DNA of 64,000 nt from Plantago ovata (lineage: Eukaryota; Streptophyta; Magnoliopsida; Lamiales; Plantaginaceae). The position numbers and the translations under genes are program-made. The notes beneath the pieces are model-generated. The model searched no databases, was not told where the DNA came from, and worked only from the letters and a program-made list of their open reading frames with translations. The stretch spans positions 9,451,745 to 9,515,744 of the forward strand of contig CM051456.1 in the NCBI GenBank assembly GCA_028274465.1, given 5' to 3'. This document shows positions 24,879 through 36,087 of this stretch, piece by piece (position 1 is the first letter of the stretch; every line of letters begins with the position of its first letter).

Positions 24879-27242
24879 TTTTTTCTTTTAGCTTATTCAA
24901 GGCCCCATCTCTCTTCTCCCAATCATTAAACAAGTTTGCCGCTTCCTCTTCATCTTCTTTACTTATAAAACCCAACGCCACACTTTTAGAAGCCAACGAC
25001 GTTGCCTCCTCCAACGAGCTCACAATCCTTTCATTGCAAGCTTCGATTTGGCTCGAAGTAGGAGTATTACTTCTAAAAGCCGACACACTAGTGGACTTCT
25101 TCGATTTCCTTCCTCTTTTAGCCTTTGGTTGCCCTATTACCACCCCTTTTCCAACCTCATCATCATCATTCAAGTCTTGAACAAACTCTTGCCATTCCTC
25201 ACACCTCTTCTTCTGACTTTCTCGATCACCCCCCTTGTTTTTTCTTTCTTACCCTTCCTCACATGGTTCGATGTCTTAGCACTCTCCTGAATTCTCTTCT
25301 TTAGCTTCTCCTCCCTTGTCACCTTTTCAATAATTTCTGTAAGTCCGAATATGTCAGGCGACGCAGTATCCAGACCATCCTTTGTACCCTTCCCCGCCAT
25401 TTCCTCATTCATTCCCTTCTCCGCTTGCTGAGATTCCTCCATCCCCACCTCATGGGACTTCTGCACCACGCCCCCACCAGTCTGCTGCTCCGTACCATCT
25501 GATAGCCGCCTACTTTCCCCCAATAAAACCTCCACTCCCACCATATTACCCTCAGTTCCGCAAACAGTTAAGGCCTCCACTCCCGTCGTTTTACCAGCTG
25601 CCTCACAGGCCGGTTTAGCGACAGACTTGCCACCTCTCTCATTTTCACTAAAACCTTCATTCTCCTCCATGCCTAATTCATCCAGCAGCTCATTTCCTTC
25701 CTCAGAATCGCCACCATAACCTTCCTCATCATTCCACCAGCTTCCATCCTCCACCGCATCATCAGTTAACACCTCATCATCAAAAGAACAATCCTCTGAC
25801 TCCCTCCCAGACAAATCCTCTTCCTCACTCTCAGAAACACTACCACTCTTAGCACTGCTCCTTTGATTCATCGCATCACTAATATTCATTGTGAACTCTT
25901 CGAGTAAATGAATTTCAAATTTCTCACCCTTTATCCACAGACTCCCCTTCCTCCGTATGACTTCGAAGATTGGTGTTTCCACCAAAACTTTACCACACCG
26001 AAAGTCCCTTTTATTCAAAGTATCTTCATGCACTTCCACTACCTTTCCAAGTCTAATCCCCATTGTTTCGAAACTCCTCTTATTCCAAGCATGTACGGGT
26101 AAACCATACACACTTATCCACACAAATCTCCGCATATTCACATCACCAACTTCCCATCCCCTCCACATACTTAACCACTGAGACTTCCAGCTTGCATTCA
26201 ACTCCAAAAAATCCTTCCTAACTTTTGCATCGTCATTATACAAAATCCACGCCATTTCTGACAATTTACTCACTTTAAAACCCACAAAACCATTATTATG
26301 AAGCATGGACATCATTTGTATCCCATCCATTCTCATCCAAGTCTCCACAACAATGCACTTTTGGGCCCAAATCTCGTCCTCATCACCCTGCATTCCTTCT
26401 TCCCCCCGCTGCAGTTCCAGCACCTTACTTGCTTCCACATTGTTCTGTCTACACGTGTCCCCACAAACCTGATTCACTCCTAGGTTACCAAAACTACCAA
26501 ATTTTAGTCCGTCTGCACCAACCCTCGCTATGTCACCACGTTCCGTCTCACTGGCAGTATTTGAAACTAAATTGCCGCCAGACTCCTTACTGATTGTAGA
26601 CACCGCATTACCAGAAACCGTCGCCCCTCCAGGTTTTGGGAGCCACTTCTTTTGTGGGCCCCCTTCCTTCCCGCCAACTCTCTGTTGATTTGCAGCAAAC
26701 GACACCTGCTTCTTCTTCCCTACTTCTACATTGCTTCCATCTTTAAGGATTTCATCAGCCCTTCCTTCCTCCAGAACTGGTCTCTTACCCACAATATCTT
26801 CCTTCTTATCGAACCTTGCAACATTAGCCAACAATTTACGGGTTCCCACCCAAAGGCCCTTGATCGTCTCCACGATTGCCAGAGACCTATGATCTTTAAA
26901 AAATCTCACAAAAGTGAAACTCTGTCCATACCTATTTTTCTTTTCCGGTTTGACAACCGAAGCTATCTTACCAACCTTCTCAAAAGCTTCCTTCACATCT
27001 TCATCCTTCCAATCGTTAGGGAAATTGGCTATATAAACATTTAGGAATTTCTCCCCAATTACCCTATTAGCAGTGGCTTCCTCAAGACCCTTTGCTCTGA
27101 TTTTCCTATTTCTTACCACCGTCCAGCCTCCTTCCAAATCAGCTTCACCGTCATCCCGATCTACCCTACTATTCGAACTCCAACCCCTACGCGTTTCTGC
27201 CTCATAACCTAACTGATACCTCCGATAGCTTCCCTCCTCCAT
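24835..27242 (-). CDS. LINE ORF1: RRM and DUF4283-like RNA-binding protein, one frame break
   Basis: The nucleic-acid-binding partner protein of the LINE. The start at 27242 (MEEGSYRRYQLG) is chosen because upstream in-frame codons run into the target duplication and flanking DNA, which cannot belong to the element; MWEKKRERG at 27386 is possible. Seen: GWTVVRNRKIRAKG, an RRM at about residues 65-145 (RNP2-like VYIANF, RNP1-like GQSFTFVRFF), a DUF4283-like segment (WLSMWRGWEVGDVNMRRFVWISVYGLPVHAWN) and a long acidic region (SESEEEDLSGRESEDCSFDD). The frame stops at 25170. The second frame, however, is open through GDRESQKKRCEEWQEFVQDL and on to 24835, protein-like throughout. The real ORF1 therefore probably continues there, with a one-base shift at the C6 run 25229-25234. 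Confidence 0.85.
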
Positions 27243-27392
27243 GAACCCTAGCCTCTCAGTCCGTCTTCCAGTCCCATAATGATACGACGATCGACGTCCA
27301 AAAGTGTTTCCGATGAGGGACTGATACGTGACTGTTGGAATTCTAATGTTTCTCTCTCTACCTCTCTCTCTCTTCTTTTCCCACATTTTTTT

Positions 27393-27410
27393 GTCTGGAC
27401 TGAATTTCGT
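27393..27410. repeat. LINE target site duplication, right copy
   Basis: Identical to 19923-19940 (gtctggactgaatttcgt). The plus-strand sequence resumes the pre-insertion locus here. Confidence 0.95.
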
Positions 27411-29700
27411 GATTTGTACATGTGCAAGAACATTACAATATATCCCCCTCCACCCACTATTTATTTTTATCATTTTTTTGTATTTTTCACTTTTAAAATT
27501 TCATTTGATCTAATTAAAATTAATTTTAAATCATACTAAAAAATAATTAATAAACTTATATTACAAGATTATATCAGTTAAAATAGGCCCAGTGTTGGCA
27601 TTCTATCCCCCATATGACGTAGTATTGGAATTCCATCCCGCACAGGACGTGGCTAGTTCGCATACTTTAAAATTTTACGGAACCTTATCAGTTTGTCAGT
27701 ATTTGTGGACAAGATTGTTCATCATTGTCGGTATGAACTAGATTAGGACCATGCAAGAACCTTATCCATGAAGAAAAAGGAGAGTAAATTCAAAATTTAC
27801 TTTTCAACTTTTATTTTGTTTAGAACGACTGACGAATAAATTTGTCTGGTTCACGAGTATATATGCACAGAAGCACGATATCCCCATTCTTACTCTGAAT
27901 TTCTCTATTGCTAATGTTGTCTTTTCGGGTTCTTTCGGACAATCCACTTTTCTTCACTTTTCTTTTCTTGAACCAACAATGCCAACCAGTTCACATGTAC
28001 CAACACGAACTATTAGATCATGATCTTCGGTCAGCTAAAGACCCCAACATCAGATAGTAGAAAAATTGTCCGGCAAGTTATTAAAAACACTAACAAATAA
28101 CAATTGATAAGAGGTGCTACTCTTTCTCATGACCAAAATGAGCTATTGCATAATGATACATAAAAGTAGTGCATAAGAGGTGCACTATTACACTCACAGC
28201 CTTCTACAACTGCCAATCCCTGAATATTTTCTTAGGTTTATATTGGTTGTTTGGCCAAGCATTATCAATCCCTTTATATTCCAGCGGCATTTTATACCCT
28301 AAACTCCTACGATCAACTGATCGCATGGTTAAGTAATATTATTAGAAAACCGATTGTTTAATTTGACTATTTTAATAGATCTAGCCTTTGAGCCAGTTTT
28401 CTTCATTTCTTCTTCGTGTAGAGATCAATAATATCTCACTCATGTCATGCGACGGTTTCTCCGACACTGGGGGTGAGATATGCGACTATATTCTATACTC
28501 ACATTTTCTTTGACATATCAATATATATCACATCATGTCATTATACAATCACATGTATCATTTTCTATTTACAACTTCATTTCATCTCATTTCTCGATAG
28601 CACTTGAATATCTTACGACTCATATTCCTTTTCAATGCATGTTGATATGTCATATATTGTTCACACCATAGGAAAACCAGAAGATAGAAGACCTTGAACC
28701 TCAGCCATCCAAGAAATGATGTATATGGAATTTCGCCCCCTCTAACATTAATTTCTGGTTCCTCCCCTATCCGGCATCCTCCTGTACAGGTCCGAGGGCG
28801 CCGATGAAGTCCTCTTCGACAACGGCTTAAAAACACCATGCCTCCTGCCAAACACCCTCTTGTAAAATCTACTCCTATATCGAAGATTAGAGCTGTCAAT
28901 GTTCAGTTAAATAATGGGCGCCCTTAAATAATTGTACTAAACATTCTCTAAACCTAATCTGACACAGACATTACGAGTTTACATCTCTTACACATTACCA
29001 AATGTCCACTTATAAGTGTGACAAATTAACAATAACATATGCTATCTGCCTATCTCGATACCGAGATTATACATACATTGATTATGTTTCAGTTTGTCCA
29101 AACTCCACACCCCAACACATTCGACATTGGAACATGCGAATCAATATAATTGAGTAATTAAGCTAATTTAACAAAAGAATTAATTGAGCAAAATCACATG
29201 GAATAATTCCATTATTCAAGATTTGACATGCACAACACATTATACAGCACTGAACCCAAAACAATACCCAGTAATCACAGTCTCATGCATCACAGCAGTA
29301 AGTTTTAGTGGTCCAAATATCAAAACTTAGGAAAGGCAAAATACCAACTAAAAATATTTAAATACACCAAAAAAAACTTTCTACATGCAGTAACACCATC
29401 TTTTAGCCTTGTGATTGCCAACTGCCAAGTCAATTTTTGTCACGTCCCTTCCTATACCATGCAGTGGCCCCCCTACCCCCCACCCCCACCCCCTTTCTGA
29501 CAGTTCACAAGATCTCTTCTGTTTCAAAACCCTGCACCAGACAGTACTAGCCCCTCTTGTGTTCTATCCCTTTCTCTTCCCATTTTGCCCCTCCATTTTT
29601 TTTTCCTTTCAAATTTCGTCGCATAGCTTCCAACATGTTCTCATTTATGTCACACTTCATGTCGCAATAATAATGTGATTTAAACTTCTTACTTACGGTG
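27411..29700. other. Intergenic DNA, no gene recognised
   Basis: AT-rich, with one slightly GC-richer patch (about 28670-28880) whose minus frame (EPEINVRGGEIPYTSFLGW) has some protein character but no family I can name; it could be a decayed gene or transposon fragment. A direct repeat of attctatcccccatatgacgtagtattgg / attccatcccgcacaggacgtgg lies at 27598-27653. The last 300 bp are the 3' UTR of the IDD gene. Confidence 0.45.
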
Positions 29701-31767
29701 TTACTGGTTCCTGGCGTAATGACTCATGTTCATAGCATTGGATCCCATAGACGCGAAATTCTCAAGTTCGTTCTCTTCGTTGGCTCCCACACCGAGGAAA
29801 TCCCTGGTGAGACCACTCTCTCCTTCGATTCCACTAGTATTAGGCATACCCAAAAGATCTGAATTTCGAGAAGTTGAAGCTGAAGCAGCACCAAGAAGTA
29901 CATTCATGTTGTTGTTATCTACTTTGCCATTGCCACCAAGATTTTGAGCCCCATCGACGTTCCTGTTCATAAAGTTGCCAAGGTTGGAGAAAGATGAACT
30001 CATTAGCCCAAAACCACTAGTGCCATACATTGAAGAGCTATTGCTTCTTGTTGAACCCATCTGAGCTGCTTTTTGGAGCAAAGCGGTTGCTGACATCGGT
30101 GCGGGGGGCAAATTGGTCATCTCCAGCTGACTCTTGTTATTGTTGTTGTTGCTGTTGTTACTGTAGTACATTGAACTTATTGCTTCAGACAAGTTCCCTT
30201 TGTTTTCTTGTTCCTCCTTTAAGACTCTTAATGAGGAACTATTAATGTTCCCGTCATGACCAAATGAGCCCCCCTCTTGTCCTCTACTCATCCACTGAGT
30301 GTTACTATTAGCCATTTGGACTAGTTCAGGCAGGAAACTGGCATTTGATGAACTTGGTGTTCCAATAGTATTCAGATGATGGTGATGTTGATGAGAAGAA
30401 GAATTTGGATTCTCTAGCCATAATGGAAGCCTTGGCTTTTGCAAATCAAGATTCAACTGATGATTTTCTTGATCAAGCCCTCCCAGCTCCGGCCTGAACA
30501 TAGTCGAAAATTGAGACGGTCCTCCTGCATTTTGTAGACTGCTTAGCCCTCCTCCCATTAGCTCATTTCTGAAGTTCAAATTCGCCGATGCAACTGGATT
30601 GAACCTCACATTCTCCTCCGCTAGTGCATCACAAAATGCCCTATGTGTGATGAAGCTATCCTTCCTATATATTTTACACAAACAAATTAACACATCCATT
30701 AATTAATAATCAAGAAACCATAAAATCTACTCAATCTCCAATACATGTTTTAGCTACTCACATTTTACACAGAATCAAGAATCACAAATGCGCATCCAGA
30801 TTCGTGTTAATCGAAATCTAAATGCACATAAATTCTACTCCAGTACACATTTTGTAACATGAGATTTGAACTAATACTAGTAGCTAGCACATTAATTCCA
30901 AGTGCATATGAAAGCATTTAATTCATACATATAAAACCTTAATCAAACAAAAATCTAGCTAGCCTACTGTAATAATAAATGCAACACATATGAATGAATT
31001 GAATTGAATGTATAGACCATACATACCTGGAGAAGAGGGTTCCACAGTCACATTTATACTCTCTAGTCCCACAAATCTTACTGTGAGCTTTCCAGTCAGA
31101 TTGGACCGCATACTTCTTGGAACACTTCTCACACTTCCACTTCTTCTCACCATGTTTCCTGCTGAAATGCTTCTTGATCCCGGTCAAGTCGCCTAACGCC
31201 CTTGATGGGTCGTGGTGCACGCAGCTCTTTTCTGGGCAAATGTACACTTTCTTCTTCACCACATCTTTGTTGCTCCGTTGCTTGAGCTTCCACGGAAGGT
31301 TATGCCCTCGTCGATGGAGCTGCAGGTTCTGGTCCCTCTGGAAACCCTTGTTGCAAATCTCACATATGAATCTGTTTGTTGCCATTAGTGATTTCGGCGA
31401 TAAAGCTATCACTTCAGCATCCGGATCTGCACATTTAAAAAACATTTAAAAAGTTAAAACGGTGCAAGACTTTTGCTTCTCTTGTGCTCGTGTGGACATC
31501 ATGAAAATCTTTTAGCCGTTTCAAAAAAAAGAAAAAAAGCGGTGGGGGTGTGATACATGAGGCTAGAAAGAAGAAGAAAAAAAAGTAAAATGAATCAAAC
31601 AGTGATGGTAAAGTGAACTTCTTGCCTGGAGTCCCGGGAAGATTCCGCTTTCGTTTGGAAGGATTTGGGTTAGGGTTTGGATTGGAAGTTGGATTAGGAG
31701 AAGGGTCTTGGATTAAGGTTCGGATGGAGGAAGGAACTGAAGAGAGCATTTCATCATGAGACATCAT
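29701..31767 (-). CDS. IDD: INDETERMINATE-domain (IDD) C2H2 zinc-finger transcription factor
   Basis: A plant nuclear transcription factor; family members bind DNA through the ID domain and often act with GRAS proteins such as DELLA or SHR/SCR. Exons are 31767-31626, 31426-31027 and 30664-29701, giving 501 residues. Seen: a basic nuclear localisation signal (SKRKRNLPGTP), DPDAEVIALSPKSLMATNRF, C2H2 finger 1 (CEICNKGFQRDQNLQLHRRGH), finger 2 (CPEKSCVHHDPSRALGDLTGIKKH), the C2HC fingers (KCEKCSKKYAVQSDWKAHSKIC, CDCGTLFSRKDSFITHRAFC), Asn-rich spacers, MSATALLQKAAQMG and the C-terminal TRDFLGVG motif. It looks nearest to GAF1/IDD2 and relatives, from the sequence after the ID domain (ALAEENVRFNPVA). 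Intron 1 begins with GC (CCAG|GCAAGA) rather than GT. The frame only holds if that donor is used, and it joins P-D-P-D correctly. Confidence 0.95.
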
Positions 31768-32450
31768 ATTTGAGTTCTTCTTGGTTTGGTGATGAATTAA
31801 GGAGTACTAGAATGGAATAAGTAGCTAGCTAGCTATAGCTAGGTGTGTGTTGGATTTTGCTGAGAAAAAAGGTGAAAGAAGCAGTAGGTGTGTGTAGGTA
31901 GAAAAGAACAAAGGATTTTGCTGAAAATAGGTAGAGAAGGCTCAGGAATTTGAGGGTGTGATTCTCCAAAAGCAATAAAAGAGAGAGAGAGAGGGAGAGA
32001 GAGAGAGAAAGAGAGTGAAACTGAGAGAGGAGGTTTTTATTACATCATCATCATCAATATCATCAACAACATGATGAGTTGTAGTTTTGGTTGCATGCTA
32101 GCTAGCTTTTCAAAAAATGTTCAACAAGAAAGAGAGCAAAACCAGCATTAAATGCCATGAAACTGAAATTTGAAACCTAGCAAGCTTTCTATAGCTACCT
32201 CCTCAACTCAACAACAGAAACTATAGCAAGAAACAACAATTTAAGAAAGAAGATAGAGAGAGAGACACAGGGAGAAAAAAGAAAGAGAGAATAATAATTT
32301 TCTTTCTTAATTTGTTTCTCTTCTTATCTTCTTCATCACTTGACAAGGCTGGCAGGCTTGGCTGCTGCTGTAGTATATCTAAGAGTCGGTCAGCCTTTAG
32401 ACTCAGATGGACCACTGTTTTTCTCTCTCTCCCAATACTAGTAATATTAC
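31768..32450 (-). promoter_or_regulatory. Leader and promoter region of the IDD gene with GA microsatellite and a possible uORF
   Basis: Upstream of the IDD start lies a GA-rich microsatellite (about 31980-32022, gagagag runs on plus) and an atcatcatcatcaatatcatcaa stretch, both typical of transcribed leaders of plant regulators. On the minus strand an ATG at 32415 opens 64 codons (begins MVHLSLKADRLLDILQQQPS, turns hydrophobic later), ending at 32221. If the transcript starts beyond 32415 this would be an upstream ORF; no splice or TSS evidence is available. Confidence 0.35.
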
Positions 32451-35209
32451 CCTCCTCTATTTTCTAACATTTTTTATTATTAATACTACTACCGTTTTCT
32501 CAACTTATTATTATAGAATTTAATTATTAGTGTTTGCAAAAATTAATTAAAAGATAGAGAATTTGTAAAAATATTGTTTGCAAACAACTTTTTAAATAAA
32601 AACAATCAAAATCCAACATAAATCGAAAAGATGTGTTCTTTTGGAGAAGATTATTCCAGCAGTCATGTCTGTTTATTAACACCACTTCGATACTATAAAT
32701 AAGACTACTCTCCTGTAGTAGCAAAACTCACTCATTAACCTGATCTCTTCTCCTCGACTACTAAATAAAATATATTCTTCCTTATTGAGAAAAACCAGTT
32801 CGAATTTAGTTTGGTGTGCTACTTACTAAATTCTCATACAGTCTTATCTTGGGAATATATTTGTTGTACTGTGAGCACGAGTGCAGGGCAAATATTATCT
32901 CAGAGAACTCGGGTCATCCCGTTATTCTGCATCATTACTAACACCTATATATATATATATACTCTTTGTTTCCAGTTTTCCTTCATATACATATACTTTC
33001 CTGATAGTGCAAATATTCCAACAAAATTGAGTCATGATTAGTTTACAAGCTGACATATTTTTTTAATGAAGTTGCTTTGGACCTACTTAAACAACTTCTA
33101 CTTAAATTAACCTGAATTTTGATTTTCTTTTATCCAAAAAAATTGAGTTTGTAAACACTAATTCTACAACTTCTCTAATATTTTAATTAGATTTTACATA
33201 TCTCCATCAAATTCTTTACTAACTTCAAATACTTCTTTTTAAGTTAATCCATTTATTTTAAATTGAAACTATTGCGCGCAAACTCAAAATGAACTGAATC
33301 GATTATGCATTAAATAAAGTATAAGAAATTATTTTTACTTGAAGTAACTAATTTGACATTGGAAAAAAAGATAATAAACCAGAAAAATAAGACCGGTACG
33401 GGGGAGAGGGAGTAAGAGAATTGTTGGTCATGTGATATATATTTTGTTAATTATATGTCACGTCAGAGTATATTATATAAAAATTGATGAGTATATTACA
33501 TAAAAATTGATAAATAGTTAATAATGTGAAGGGGGAGAATATAATCAGAGGACTAGTCGTCTTATCTTATTAAATAAAAAACAGGATCCTTCGTACCGAA
33601 TTAATCCCACTTAGGTAATTAATTAACAATTAGTTTGACATGTTTACAAGCTAGATCAATTAAAATTTTAACGACCATGCAAGTGTTTCATTTTCATTTG
33701 ACACTTCATTTCTGAGTTTTTGACATAATTACTTTGAGTTTTGAGCATGCAACCTTCACCCGTTGAATTGTAATGTAATCATACATTATATAATTACTGA
33801 TGAGTTTTTTACGTTCTTTTCTCAATTTTGTTCTTCTGAAGACGTTCTTTTCTCAACTTTGTTCTTCTGAAAACGCATTACATGTTCTGGTCTCGTGCAA
33901 TCACCTTAGAGATAGATATGTATATTTGACCATTCAACCACAATAAATTTTTATTACAAATAAAGTGACTAGCAAATGATAACACGCTTTTTTTTTTTAA
34001 GCGGCAAAGCGAGGATCAATAATGGTTCCCATTTGCCCTCTTTATTCCATATACTCTATTAAGCAATTCTTCGTTTTCATATTTCCTATGCATGAAAATA
34101 ATTAGCTACTTTATTAAAAAAAATTATATTGAAATCAGCCAATTTATTAACTACTATATCAATAAGTTATACTTACAAGTAATTTTGCATATAAACCTGA
34201 GACATAAAAGCTAAATTTTTACCTTTTTCAATGCTATTCTAGACACTCCTATTTATGCTCCGGCTAGAAATAGGAATGATTACTTTAAAATTACAATATT
34301 TTCAACTATTTTTTGTCTCAAGTATACCACAGAGTCAGCCACCGCCAAAGGTCCCAGCTAGAAATGGAATTTTCGGAGGTAGGTTTCGGCCGATTTCTGC
34401 CATTAATCCTGCCCACAAATGAACATGAATCAAGAAATCATAGTGCTAGCTATAAATTTTATACTTCAATTTGGTCCATTATATTGCTAATTTAACTTCA
34501 TATTTATAAAATTTTGCTACAATTTTAAATTTGAAAATGTACAGCCTGAAGGTGGGATATATATATATATACATTTTCTCACATGCTATGGAGCATTTTA
34601 TAAGATGATTATAAACTCATGTTTATGAAGTTAATGTAGAAATCCATTTTCATTCACAGAAAAGGTGACTAATTAACAGTGGACTGTCACGAGCCAAATG
34701 TCACTGTAATCAAGGCGCTAGTGTACATAAATTATTTGTCTAATAATTAAAACATTCTGTAAGGAATAATTTTAATGGACCTAGGTCAAGTACTACTACT
34801 ACGTGGTTATTATTTCCAATATTGAACTATGAGTCTTATCAACTTATTTTACTTGGACAAATCACTAATCATGACTTGACAAGTCTCTAATCATTGACGA
34901 TGGGAGGGCAAAATATTCTTCTTATATGTCGTTAAATTGCGATTTACCTGTTTTCTCTAATGGATCTACTTAATTAGACGTGTTTCAAAGGATAGTCAAT
35001 AGTAGTATGTCGATGGTAAAATAAAGTAGTAATCAGTCAATTGAATATCGAACAGCTGCATGCATCATTTAAGCGCGTAAAACTCAAATTGAAAAAGAAA
35101 AATCATATTAGATGTGAAACAAAGAAAATAAGAGAGAGAGAGATAAGATAATAAGTAATTAAAAGGATATTGAAATGAGAATGGTTTATGTGGTTGTGTT
35201 GAACAAGAG
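32451..35209. other. Gene-free AT-rich DNA with a 31-bp tandem duplication
   Basis: No coding signal. A 31-bp unit (acgttcttttctcaatttt... and one-mismatch copy) is present twice at 33811-33841 and 33842-33872. A (TA)n tract lies at 32949-32960 and another at 34558-34570. Nothing else recognised. Confidence 0.55.
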
Positions 35210-36087
35210 TCACCAAATTACCAAATGACTGGAACTCTGATCAGAATCCGTCAAACACTTCGAACATATCAATGGATTGAAAAAACTTGAAATTGAAACG
35301 CAGAATGTAACGTGTTTTTGTTCATCATGGACATGTGCGTGTGCACGAAGGGAATAGATCACAAGCTTCAGTATCAATAAAAAAAGATGCAAGTAGATTG
35401 ATCGAGAGCAATTCGAATTCGAGTTCAACATCGTTTTCCTTTATACCCTCTCTTTCTCTCACTCTCTAACATTAGAAATTTACCAAATTGATTGAGACTC
35501 GGTTCAAAATCAAGCAAAAACTTCAAACCTATCAATGGATTGAAAAACTCAAAATTAAAACGCAAATTGATACAAATTGTAACGTGCTTACGTTCACCAA
35601 TCACCATACACCTCAGTGCACGGAGTGAAATATCACAAGCTTCATAAGAAAATATACAAATTGATCAAGAGCAATTCTAGAAAACCTCTCTCTCTATGTT
35701 CAGTGTAAATGTTCAACTTATAACACTTAATCGACAATCTAGATCACTCCAAGAAGAATGAGCAAAGATTTATTATTGTTGTTGTTGAATTGTTACTGTA
35801 ACATCAATCTCAGACGTTCAATATTCAAATTCAATCTCCACCATCAAATCTTAACAAATTTCCAGGCGAGGATCGACAATCCAAATCATTCCAAGAAGAA
35901 TCAACAAAGATATGTTGCTCGTTCCATTTCAAATTTAGTTCTTCCATCAAATCTTAACAAACTATCTCAGCCGTTCAATTTTGAGATTCAATCTCCTCCA
36001 ACAAATCTTAACACACTGTCTGCGCCCTTAAATTTTGTAATTCGATCTTCGCCATCAATTCTTAACAAACTTTCCCGGCACGGCTAA
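35210..36087. repeat. Diverged local duplications
   Basis: Two related blocks of about 220 bp follow each other. 35210-35440 contains aattaccaaatgactgg, then atcaatggattgaaaaaactt, then gaaattgaaacgcag. 35475-35660 contains tttaccaaattgattga, then atcaatggattgaaaaactc, then aaaattaaaacgcaaa. From 35800 to 36080 a 60-bp-scale unit based on aatcttaacaaactntc...gttcaattttgaaattc recurs about four times (35835, 35940, 36000, 36055). A 109-codon plus frame (35758-36087) reads through the second set but is a translation of the repeat, not a likely protein. Confidence 0.6.

Larger units (their letters stand above)
19941..27392 (-). mobile_element. Full-length L1-type LINE, 7.45 kb
   Basis: A non-LTR retrotransposon transcribed on the minus strand. 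Boundaries are set by the perfect 18-bp target site duplications on either side. Its 3' end is a short A tail (about 10 bases) at 19940-19949. From 5' to 3' it has a 150-bp leader rich in GA repeats, ORF1 (RNA-binding), ORF2 (endonuclease, reverse transcriptase, zinc knuckle) and a roughly 1 kb 3' UTR (19950-20939) in which no RNase H is evident. The perfect duplication argues for recent insertion. The site is about 890 bp downstream of the FLA stop and 2.3 kb downstream of the IDD gene's stop, so neither gene is disrupted. The GC content is higher than in the flanking DNA. Confidence 0.97.

Noticed and set aside
28582..28899. 105-codon minus frame with GGEIPYTSFLGW
   Set aside because: Some protein character but no family, no splice context and no support on either side; left as unassigned intergenic DNA.
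29701..30245. Plus-strand frames with Cys runs opposite the IDD gene
   Set aside because: They are the complement of the Asn-codon repeats in the real IDD exon 3.
35758..36087. 109-codon frame with repeated LNKLS motifs
   Set aside because: The repetition follows a nucleotide repeat present in other frames too, with no start context or homology.
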